The notes beneath the pieces were generated by a model. That model saw only the letters and a list, made by a program, of their open reading frames with translations, did no database searches and had not been told where the DNA came from. Below are positions 17,450 through 25,800 of a stretch of 64,000 nucleotides of DNA, one piece after another. The first letter of the stretch is position 1, and each line of letters starts with the position of its first letter. A program made the translations under genes and the position numbers. Source of the DNA: an uncultured Enterorhabdus sp. (lineage in GTDB: Bacteria; Actinomycetota; Coriobacteriia; Coriobacteriales; Eggerthellaceae); NCBI GenBank assembly GCA_947649205.1, contig CANSQM010000007.1, positions 32,862-96,861 on the forward strand, written 5' to 3'.

Positions 17450-17881
17450 CTACTGCCCGTGCTCTTTGCGGTAGCGGGCTAAGGCAGCATCGAAGCTGCC
17501 GACGGTGCGGCGATAGTGCAGGGTGTAGCCGGCGGTGACGGACGCCAAGGTGACCAGGTAGATGGAAACGAACGTGATCCAGGCCCCCGCGCTATCGATA
17601 GGAAACCAGCCGCCCGCAGCCGCACATAGAGCGAGCACGGGCAGGGCCGTGATGCCGAAGCCCGCGATGCGCGCCGGGTAGCTTACCCGCGCGAGCACGG
17701 CTCCAGTGAACCAGAATGCCTGCAAGGCGCACAGGGCGGCGCAGGCGCCCAGGAGCGAGAGGGTGATGACGATGCCCTCTACCGGGCCGGCGAAGGCAAG
17801 GCCGATAACGCACCATAGGGCCATGGCGGCGGTGAAAACCACGCAGGTGCGCGTGAGGGCGCCTTTGAGGAGCGTGTTCAT
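17450..17881 (-). CDS. DUF3021-like membrane protein paired with a LytTR regulator
   Basis: A 143-residue protein with four hydrophobic helices (LTRTCVVFTAAMALWCVIGL, SLLGACAALCALQAFWF, ITALPVLALCAAAGGWF, WITFVSIYLVTLASVTAGYTL) and a basic C-terminal tail. It lies 67 bp downstream of the LytTR gene on the same strand; LytTR + DUF3021 is a recurrent two-gene module in Firmicutes and Actinobacteria in which the membrane protein is thought to control the regulator. The start at 17881 is supported by GAAAGGAAAC. Function within the pair is inferred from this association. Confidence 0.75.
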   Translation of the reverse strand: MNTLLKGALTRTCVVFTAAMALWCVIGLAFAGPVEGIVITLSLLGACAALCALQAFWFTGAVLARVSYPARIAGFGITALPVLALCAAAGGWFPIDSAGAWITFVSIYLVTLASVTAGYTLHYRRTVGSFDAALARYRKEHGQ

Positions 17882-17948
17882 GGGGGTTTCCTTTCTCGTG
17901 ATACGACACTCAAGGGGTGCGACGGTGAAGCGGGGCGCCACGCCGGCC

Positions 17949-18386
17949 CTACAGGCCGAGCTTGCGCTTGATGGCTGGGGCGTACTGGCGCGAGGCGACG
18001 ACGTGCTCGCCGTTGGCCAGGATCAGCTCCAGGCGGGCGTTCAGCTGGGGGCGCAGGCCGCGCACGGCGTCGAAGTTCACGAGCAGCGACTTCGACGCGC
18101 GGACGAACTCGGTGCCGGCCAGCTGGTCCTCCAGCTCGTAGAGGCGCAAGGGGCTCTCCAGCACGCGGTCGCCCTCGTAGAGGAAGGTGCGCCCGTCCAC
18201 GGTCTCGGCGTAGAGCACGTCCGCGGCCTCCACGAGGAAGGTGCCGTGCCCGTCGGTTCCCATAAGGCGCCGGTCGGCGGCGTTCGCCGCGGCCATGATG
18301 GCCTGCACGCGCCGGTCGATGGCGGGGCAGCGGATGGTCACCTCCACCTCCTCTAGCTCGGGCCGCTCTTCCACCGTCAGCTTCAC
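17949..18386 (-). CDS. LytTR-domain DNA-binding transcriptional regulator
   Basis: A 145-residue protein with a short N-terminal segment (KLTVEERPELEEVEVTIRCP) and a C-terminal LytTR domain (VEAADVLYAETVDGRTFLY, YELEDQLAGTEFVRASKSLLVNFDAVRGLRP, ANGEHVVASRQYAPAIKRKLG). It lacks a receiver domain, as in stand-alone LytTR systems. A GTG at 18386 is chosen as start because AAAGGAGG lies four bases upstream; an ATG at 18488 would place translation through the terminator at 18428-18470. It probably forms an autoregulated pair with the DUF3021-like protein. Confidence 0.88.
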   Translation of the reverse strand: MKLTVEERPELEEVEVTIRCPAIDRRVQAIMAAANAADRRLMGTDGHGTFLVEAADVLYAETVDGRTFLYEGDRVLESPLRLYELEDQLAGTEFVRASKSLLVNFDAVRGLRPQLNARLELILANGEHVVASRQYAPAIKRKLGL

Positions 18387-18427
18387 GGGGCCTCCTTTCG
18401 CTCTTCCGATGGCACCAGTGTGCCCCG

Positions 18428-18470
18428 AAAAAACAACAGGTGCAAGGGGCGCTAAGCCCACTTGCACCTG
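18428..18470 (-). terminator. Intrinsic terminator of the C69 dipeptidase gene
   Basis: Minus strand: stem CAGGTGCAAG / CTTGCACCTG (18470-18461 and 18446-18437), extended by GGGC/GCCC, then a run of six T at 18433-18428. It ends dipeptidase transcripts before the LytTR gene. Confidence 0.88.
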
Positions 18471-18498
18471 CGGAGCGCTATCCTGCAAAAACGGAAGA

Positions 18499-20070
18499 TC
18501 AGTGATCGTTCATGTTGAAGGCGTTCTTCATGGTGACGGTACGCTGGTCGAGCACGGTGCCCAAAAGCGCCTGGGTCTGGGCCTGCACCGAGTCTATGAG
18601 GGCCTGGTTGGCGGCGGCCAGTTCCGCCTGCACCGTGGCGTCGTCCATGACGTCCAGGTTCACCTTGCCCTCCTTCGCCAGGGCCTTCAGCTTGGCATCG
18701 GTCTCGTGCAGCGACTGGTAGCCCTGGGCCATGGTGTTCAGGCGGTAGCCCTGGATGGGCTCGTAGCTCTCGAAGAACTGCGGGTCGGCGAGGCCGGCCA
18801 CAAGGCGGTTGTTCCAGTAGAGGCTGTCGGTGGTGACCGCGGTGGGCGTGTCAAGGTAGGCCGGCATGGTCGTCACGTTCGCGTACATGGCCACAGCGGT
18901 GTTGAAGGGGCCGGATGCCGGTGCGAACCAGTGCACGCCGCGCAGGGCCACGGGCACGTTCGGGCGGATGCAGAGCACCGAGCACTCAGAGGTGCGGTCG
19001 ATGCCCACGTAGCGGTACTGGTGGCGCGTCTCGGGCGTGCCCTTGGTGCCGTAGGGGTCGTACTCGGTGCCGTCGTAGGTGGTGGCGAGCAGGTCCTTCA
19101 CATCGGAGGCGGACAGCTTCTTATCGGGGCGCAGGGCCCAGGGAATGTCCAGGCTCTCGGGGCCGAAGGCGGGCGCCGGGCCCTGGAAGCGGGGGTCGGA
19201 GGGGGTCAGGCGACGGCAGAGGTACCACTTGCGCGGGGCGTTGTAGAGCTGGTCGAGCCAGGTATACGTGGAAAACGCGATGCGGGCGTTGAAGTAGCGG
19301 GGCAGTCCCTCCACGGTCTCGCCCGTGTCCCCCTCGTGGGCCGGCATGTCCATCAGCAAATCGTGATCCTTGATCCACTGGGCCAGGTCGGCGCTGCACA
19401 TGTAGTCATGCTGCTCGCCCAAGGCATCGGCCAGATCGAAGTGATCGATGCCCTGGCGGTTCGGCTGCACTACGTAGCAGTCGTCGGGTACGCGGCGGGC
19501 GATCCAATGGTGGCCGCCGATGTTCTCCCAGTACCACACGTCGTCGGCATCGCCGAAGGCCACGCCGTTGGTCTCGTAGGTGCCGTACTTCTCCACCAGC
19601 ATGCCCAGCCGCTGCACGCCCTCCCGGGCGCTGTGGATGTAGGGCAGCGTGATGGTGGGCAGGTTCTCCTCGCCGATACCGCCGGGCACTTCGGGCCGGT
19701 AGTCGGCGTCGCCCGGCTTGCCTTGGGCCGGCTGGTACACCACGAGCGGGTCGGCGCCGAGCACCCGGGCGTTGGCGGAAATGGTCTCGGTGGCCGACAT
19801 GGACACGTTCGCCGCATTGATGCCGGTCTCGGCCCACACGCCGTTTGAGGGATCGGCGTTCGGCGTGCAGGTGTAGCGCAGGGGGTTGTCGGGCAGCTCG
19901 ATGGTGAGGTGGTTGGCCACGCCGGTGTAGGTGCGCGGCTGGTCTTCCGGCATCACCACGATGAGCTTCTTCGGATCGAACGAGAAATCCTCGCCGTCCT
20001 CGTTGCGGGCGACGATGGTGGAGCCATCATTGGTGGCGAGACGGCCGACGAGCAGCGATGTGCATGCCAT
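18499..20070 (-). CDS. C69-family dipeptidase (PepD type)
   Basis: A 523-residue N-terminal-nucleophile hydrolase. The start MACTSLLVGRLATNDGSTIVARNEDG puts Cys3 near the N-terminus, as in C69 dipeptidases where removal of the preceding residues exposes the catalytic cysteine; ARNED supplies the conserved Arg/Asn/Glu/Asp. Later stretches (GIGEENLPTITLPYIHSAREGVQRLGMLVEKYGTYE, ANSGVAFGDADDVWYWE-like) are typical. It cleaves dipeptides with broad specificity in the cytoplasm. ATG 20070 is chosen over an upstream in-frame start at 20109, which would bury the cysteine. Monocistronic with its own terminator. Confidence 0.9.
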   Translation of the reverse strand: MACTSLLVGRLATNDGSTIVARNEDGEDFSFDPKKLIVVMPEDQPRTYTGVANHLTIELPDNPLRYTCTPNADPSNGVWAETGINAANVSMSATETISANARVLGADPLVVYQPAQGKPGDADYRPEVPGGIGEENLPTITLPYIHSAREGVQRLGMLVEKYGTYETNGVAFGDADDVWYWENIGGHHWIARRVPDDCYVVQPNRQGIDHFDLADALGEQHDYMCSADLAQWIKDHDLLMDMPAHEGDTGETVEGLPRYFNARIAFSTYTWLDQLYNAPRKWYLCRRLTPSDPRFQGPAPAFGPESLDIPWALRPDKKLSASDVKDLLATTYDGTEYDPYGTKGTPETRHQYRYVGIDRTSECSVLCIRPNVPVALRGVHWFAPASGPFNTAVAMYANVTTMPAYLDTPTAVTTDSLYWNNRLVAGLADPQFFESYEPIQGYRLNTMAQGYQSLHETDAKLKALAKEGKVNLDVMDDATVQAELAAANQALIDSVQAQTQALLGTVLDQRTVTMKNAFNMNDH

Positions 20071-20289
20071 AGTATCTCCTCGGTTGGGGGCTTTTGTTAC
20101 TGCCCCCATGGTGTGCCCGCCGCGCCCGGGCCCGGCGGCTCGCGGGCAACTTGTTCGAAGACCGTTGCCAGATGGCTGCGCCGCTGACAGGGAAGAAGAC
20201 GTGGGGAAGGGGCCGCGCGGGGCGGCCCCGGAATGCCGGGGGACGGGGAAGGGGTTCCGAAGCCGCTCGGGTTGCCGGGGCGCGGGTCC

Positions 20290-21633
20290 CTAGGCGCGCT
20301 CGGCCTCGGAGGCGAAGGGAATCGGATCGGGGTGGGCCGTTTCCTCGTCGAGGTACTTCAGGCTGTGGGCGTTAAGGGCCCACAGCGTGATGAGCATCCA
20401 GCAGCCGGCCAGGCCGAGGGCGGCGGCAGCCACGCCCACGCCCTCTACCACGAGCGAGGTGGCGAACACGGCCGCGGGGGCAGCGGCCAGGGTGAGCGAG
20501 TTCTGGGTCCCCAGGGCGCTTCCGCGCCTCTCGGCGGGAATGCGGTCGAAGATGAAGAAGCCGAGCAGGGCCGAGATGGGGCCGGCCGACAGGCCCAGGA
20601 TGAGGGCGCTGGCGATGAGCAGCGGGAACGAGGGCAGAAGGCCCAGGCCCAGGATGCCCAAGGCCGTGCCGGCGAGCGACAGGACGTACCAGGTGCGGCG
20701 GCGCAGCTTGTGGGCGATGGCCGCATAGCCCAGCGAGCTGACGAGCATGCCGGCGGACATGGCCGACAGCACGTAGCCGAGCAGTTCCGGCGAGCCGGCG
20801 GCGGTGAAGTGCACGGGCAGCACGAGGCCCTGGAGCGAGCCCATCACCATGACCACGCCGAAGCTGATGATCATCGAGGAGCGCAGCAGGGTATCGCTGG
20901 CGAACAGCACGCGCACGCCGTCACGCAGGGCGTGCCACACGCCGGACATAAGGCCGCGCCGGGGCTGGCTGCTGACGGGAATGGCCGCGGCGGCCCCGGT
21001 GCCCGCGCCGTGCACGGCGCCGAGGGAACGGGGCAGCGTGAGGGTGACGAGGGCCGCGGCCAGCGACATGGCGGCGGTGAACCACAGGGCGTTCACGCTG
21101 CCCGCGAATCCCATGAGGAAGGCGGCCAGGGCCGGCCCCACGATGACCACGAGGGAATCGAGGGACTGGGTGAGGCCCATGAACTTCTGTAGGCTGCGAT
21201 TGTCACGCTCGCACACGGCCGGCACGAGGGAGTCGCGGGCGGTCATGCCGGGAATGTCGCCGATGGCGCCCAGAAGGCCGAGGGCAACGAACCAGCCGAA
21301 GGACAGCCCCCAGATCATATCGACGATGGGCAGGAGGGCCACACTGGCCGCCGACAGGATGTCGGAGACGATGGACACGTTGCGGCGGTTGAAGCGGTCG
21401 GTGAGCGCTCCGCCGATGAGGCCGATGAGGAACTGGGGCACGGCGCAGATGAGCGCGAGGGTGCCGGCGGCCAGGGCGTCGCCGGTGGTGGCGAGCAGCA
21501 CGAGCGGCAGGACGACGCCGGCCACGGAGTTGCCGAGCAGCGAGCATGCGCAGGACAGCAGGTAGCGCGGGGCGACGTTGCGGGGACGATGGGGCGGTCG
21601 GGGCACGCGGGCCACGGGAGCGGCGGGGGACAT
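20290..21633 (-). CDS. Major facilitator superfamily exporter
   Basis: A 447-residue protein with about twelve membrane helices. The loop between helices 2 and 3 reads GGALTDRFNRRNVSIVSDIL, the standard MFS signature, and the fold fits the multidrug or macrolide-efflux type of drug:H+ antiporters. The start at 21633 is supported by GAAAGG and by conservation beginning near HRPRNVAPRYLLSC. It lies downstream of the MerR regulator on the same strand with about 226 bp between, holding a terminator-like hairpin, so the MerR protein may control this exporter (inference). Confidence 0.88.
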   Translation of the reverse strand: MSPAAPVARVPRPPHRPRNVAPRYLLSCACSLLGNSVAGVVLPLVLLATTGDALAAGTLALICAVPQFLIGLIGGALTDRFNRRNVSIVSDILSAASVALLPIVDMIWGLSFGWFVALGLLGAIGDIPGMTARDSLVPAVCERDNRSLQKFMGLTQSLDSLVVIVGPALAAFLMGFAGSVNALWFTAAMSLAAALVTLTLPRSLGAVHGAGTGAAAAIPVSSQPRRGLMSGVWHALRDGVRVLFASDTLLRSSMIISFGVVMVMGSLQGLVLPVHFTAAGSPELLGYVLSAMSAGMLVSSLGYAAIAHKLRRRTWYVLSLAGTALGILGLGLLPSFPLLIASALILGLSAGPISALLGFFIFDRIPAERRGSALGTQNSLTLAAAPAAVFATSLVVEGVGVAAAALGLAGCWMLITLWALNAHSLKYLDEETAHPDPIPFASEAERA

Positions 21634-21738
21634 GCGGGGGCCTTTCTCGAAGGGACAGGTGCGTTCGAGAAGGAAGTAAAAACTATGACGCAACGTCGGG
21701 GTCAACCGCCCTCACGGCTCCCATGAAGGAGTTGTGAA

Positions 21739-21777
21739 GAGAGCGGGGCGGGGAGGGGAGGGGTATGCCCCGCTCTC
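21739..21777 (-). terminator. Terminator-like hairpin after the MerR gene
   Basis: Stem GAGAGCGGGG (21739-21748) with CCCCGCTCTC (21768-21777) over a G-rich loop. On the minus strand it is followed by TTCACAACTCC, a poor U-tract, so efficiency is uncertain. Confidence 0.5.
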
Positions 21778-21859
21778 CTTCCGGCCCCTTGGGCGATCCC
21801 CAAACGCCTTTTGTTCCAGCTGGGGCGGGCAAGGGCCGGGTAACGCGGCGCGCGGGCCT

Positions 21860-22729
21860 CTACGCGCTGCGGGGTGCGGTGCCGCCGGCTTCAGTGGTGC
21901 CGCCGGCTCGCTCTGCGCGCACGCGCTCGGCCATGATGGTCTCGATGCGCCGCTCGATGCGGTCGCAGACATCCTGCTGGGCCGGGTTGTTCCCCTCGAA
22001 GGCGATCTCGTCCAAGAACCGCTCCCGGTCGGTGGAGGGGCGCAGCCAGTTGGCCGTGTCGAAGCAGGCGATGACGGGGGCCAGCGCCTCGAGGGACTCT
22101 TCGACCAGGGCGGCCCGCTCCGTCTCGGGGGCATCGGCCGTCAGGGCGCCCAGGCGCTCGTCGAGCTGTTCCAGGGCCTGTACCAGGTTCTCGCTGGCAA
22201 TGCACTCGATGACGCGCTCCAATTCGCCGAGCTCATCGTCGTCGTAGAGGTGACCGGCAACGATGAGGGCGGTGCGGTCGGCGGGGCTCGCGTCGGCAAG
22301 CGTGTCCACACCCGGCAGCATGCGCAGAACGCGGGAGAAGCGCACGGGCAGATCGGGATCGAGGTTCTCGGCGCGCAACGCGGCAATGGTGCGGCGCTGC
22401 TCCTGCAGGCGCTCGATTTCCAGGGCCAGCTCGCAATCGAGCTCTTCCAGGGCGCTCATCGGCGACGGCGCGGTGCCGGTCGTGGTGCTCCCGGTGTTCG
22501 GATCCGCCTTCGGCGCGTCCATCTCCTCGAGGACGGTGCCGATGCGGGCCAGGGGAAAACCCAGCGAGGCGAGGCGCTTGATGCGCAGGACCCGGGCCAC
22601 GTCGGTGGCGGTGTAGTCGCGGTATCCGTTGTCCGATCGCGGGGGCTCGGGCAACAGCCCCAGGCTGTGGTAGTGCCGCAGCGTGCGCACCGATACTCCG
22701 GCCAGCTTCGCCACTTCGTTGCTGCGCAT
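21860..22729 (-). CDS. MerR-family transcriptional regulator
   Basis: A 289-residue regulator. The N-terminal winged helix-turn-helix is clear (MRSNEVAKLAGVSVRTLRHYHSLGLLPEPPRSDNGYRDYTATDVARVLRIKRLASLGFPLARI), followed by a coiled-coil helix and a long C-terminal effector region of about 200 residues without recognisable metal-binding cysteines, so a drug- or stress-sensing TipA/BmrR-like type is more likely than a metal sensor. It sits just upstream of the MFS exporter on the same strand and is divergent from the helicase gene at 22844. Confidence 0.9.
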   Translation of the reverse strand: MRSNEVAKLAGVSVRTLRHYHSLGLLPEPPRSDNGYRDYTATDVARVLRIKRLASLGFPLARIGTVLEEMDAPKADPNTGSTTTGTAPSPMSALEELDCELALEIERLQEQRRTIAALRAENLDPDLPVRFSRVLRMLPGVDTLADASPADRTALIVAGHLYDDDELGELERVIECIASENLVQALEQLDERLGALTADAPETERAALVEESLEALAPVIACFDTANWLRPSTDRERFLDEIAFEGNNPAQQDVCDRIERRIETIMAERVRAERAGGTTEAGGTAPRSA

Positions 22730-22807
22730 GCATCCTCCCTTCTGCCAGGCCCCTTATCTTAGCGCGGTTTCCCTATTCTGGGAAATCGGTTGCGGGCCGT
22801 TTCGTTC

Positions 22808-22813
22808 TATAAT
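22808..22813 (+). promoter_or_regulatory. -10 box of the Lhr-type helicase gene
   Basis: A perfect TATAAT lies 31 bp upstream of the chosen start. No good -35 box is found at 16-18 bp spacing. Confidence 0.5.
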
Positions 22814-22843
22814 CTTCATCGACGAACAGAAAAGGAGGCCATG

Positions 22844-25800
22844 ATGGAAGAGGGCGAGCGCTTGGCGTGGTTTGAGGCGATGGCGTCGTTCTCCGAGCCC
22901 GTGCGCACGTGGTTCGCTGACACGTTCGGCGCGCCCACGGCGGTGCAGGCGCGTGCCTGGAACGCCATCGCCCGGGGCGAGAACACGCTCGTGATCGCGC
23001 CGACGGGTTCGGGCAAGACGCTCGCGGCGTTTCTGTGGGCCATCGACGGGCTCATGGGCCAGAAGGCGGCCGCAGCGGCGCGGGGGGAGAAGTGGCCCCG
23101 GGGCGTGCGCGTGCTGTACGTATCGCCGCTGAAGGCCCTCGGTGCCGATGTGGATCGCAACTTGCAGGGCCCCCTGACGGCCATCTCCGCGCTCGTGGCT
23201 GCCGAGGCGGCGCGCGACGGGGCGAAAGCTCCCGAAGTGCGCACAGCCATGCGCACGGGCGACACCACAGCCGAAGAGCGCCGCAAGATCGCGCGCAATC
23301 CGCCCGACATTCTCATCACGACGCCCGAATCGCTCTATCTCATGCTCACGTCCCAGGCCTGCGAGGTGCTGCGCACGGTGGAAACGGTCATCGTGGACGA
23401 GGTACACGCCCTGGCCGGCGACAAACGGGGTGCCCACCTGTCCCTGTCCCTAGAGCGGCTGGATGATATCCTGGAGCGGCCGGCCCAGCGCATCGGCCTG
23501 TCGGCCACGGTGCGGCCGCGCGACGAGATAGCCCGGTTTCTGGGCGGGGCGCACCCGGTCACGGTGGTGGCCACCGAGGCTCCGCCGAGCCTGGATCTGT
23601 CGGTGCGGGTGCCGGTGCGCGACATGACGGCGGTGCCCACCTACGACGGGTTCAAGGGCGCCGGCGACGGCCCCGTTCACATCGGAAGCGCTCCGCGACG
23701 GGCGGCCATCGAGACCGCCTGGAAGTCCGACCGGGCCCTGCGAGCGGCCATGGCCGAAGGGCCCGCCCCTGCGGCTCACCCCGATAGCCGCGTGGGTATG
23801 GCCTCTATCTGGCCGCATATCGAGGCGGCCATCCTCGACGAGGTGCTGGCCCATACCTCTACCATCGTGTTCGTGAACTCCCGCGGCCTGTGCGAGCGGC
23901 TGACGGCGCGCTTGAACGAGCTGTACGCCAAACGCCTGGGGCTGGACGGCCCCCGCTCCGAGGTGGCCGGCTACTGGTCGGCTACTGGCAGCGCCGGTGC
24001 CGAAGGGGAGGGTTCGGCACCCGCGCCGTCGGTGCGCGGTATCCCCACGGGCGTCGACGCCATGGTCACGGCCCCGGGGTCGGGCTTCCGCTCGGATATC
24101 GGCTCCACCACGGCCCTCGTCACCACGCCCTCGGTGGTTATCGCCAAGGCCCATCACGGCTCGGTGTCCAAGGAGAAGCGCCTTCAGGTGGAACGGGAGC
24201 TGAAGGCCGGCGAGCTGCCCTGTGTGGTGGCCACCTCCAGTCTGGAGCTCGGCATCGACATGGGTTCCATCGATCTGGTGCTGCAGGTGGCCGCGCCGCC
24301 CTCGGTGGCCAGCGGGCTTCAGCGGGTGGGCCGTGCGAACCACCAGGTCGGTGGTCGGTCCCTCGGCATCATCTACCCCCGTACCCGGGTGGAGGTGCTC
24401 GACGCGGCGGTGATGGCCGCCGGCATGGAGGCCGGTGCCATCGAGAGCACCTTCATGGTGCGCAACGCCTTAGACGTGCTGGCCCAGCAGACCGTGGCCG
24501 CCGTGGCCATGGCCCCCGACGGGCTGTCGGCCGACGCGTGGCTCGCCACGGTGCGGCGCTCGGCCTGCTACGCCGATCTGGGGCGTCGCTCCTTCGAGGG
24601 CGTCCTCGATATGCTGGCCGGCCGCTACGGGTCCGGGGAAATCGCCGAGTTCGCTCCGCGCATCCTGTGGGATCGGGAGACGGGGCTCTTGAAGCCGCGC
24701 CCCGGTTCGCAACGGCTGGCGGTAACCTCGGCGGGCACTATTCCCGATCGGGGCATGTTCTCGGTGGTGCTGCCCGAGGGCGACGGGCGGCAGGGGCGCC
24801 GGCGCGTGGGGGAGCTCGACGAGGAGATGGTGATGGAATCGCGGGTGGGTGACATCATCGCGCTTGGCACCAGTACCTGGCGCATCCAGGAGATCAGCGC
24901 CGACCGTGTGATCGTGGAGGCGGCGCCGGGACGGGCGGCGCGGCTGCCCTTCTGGCACGGTGAGGCCATCGGGCGCCCCTACGAGACGGGTCGCGCCCGC
25001 GGTGCTCTGGTGCGGGCCGCCGAGGGCGCCCTCGTCCGAACGGGGGAGGCCCCGGAGGGGGCGTCGTCTTCCGGCGGGAGCGTGCTCGGTGCCTCGGTAG
25101 ATGCAGAGGCCCTCAAGGCTGTCGTGTCGGCGGCTCTGGACGAGGATGCCCGGCGCAACCTGGGGGCGCTCGTCGCGGCCCAGCGGGAATGCACGGGCGC
25201 CGTTCCTACGGATCGGCGGCTCGTGGTGGAGCAGTGCACCGACGAGACGGGGGACTGGCGGGTCATCCTGCATTCCCCCTTCGGGCGCCGGGTGCACGAG
25301 CCCTGGGCTCTGGCCGTGGCCCATCGCATCACCACCACGCTGGGTTTCGATCCTCAAGTCTCGGCGGCCGATGACGGCATCCTGCTCCGCGTACCCCTCG
25401 GTGAAGATTCTCTGCCCGGCCCCGAACTATTCCTCTTCGATCCCGATGAGCTGGAGGCCATCGTGCGCGAGCGCGTGGGCTTCACGGCTCTCTTTGCCGC
25501 CCGCTTCCGCGAATGCGCGGCCCGGGCCCTGCTCATGACGCCCACGGCTCCGGGCAAGCGAGCGCCTCTGTGGCAGCAGCGCCTAAAGGGCGGCCAGCTG
25601 CTGGAGGCGGCCCGCCAGGAAGAGGACTTCCCCATTATCCTGGAGGCCATGCGCGAGTGCCTGCAGGATGTGTTCGACCTGCCGGCCCTGCGGGAGGTCA
25701 TGGGCGGCTTGCAGGCGGGAACCATCAAGATCAGCGAGGCCCGCACCACGGTGCCGTCGCCCTTTGCGGCGCCGCTCGTGTTCGGGTACTTGGGCGAGCA

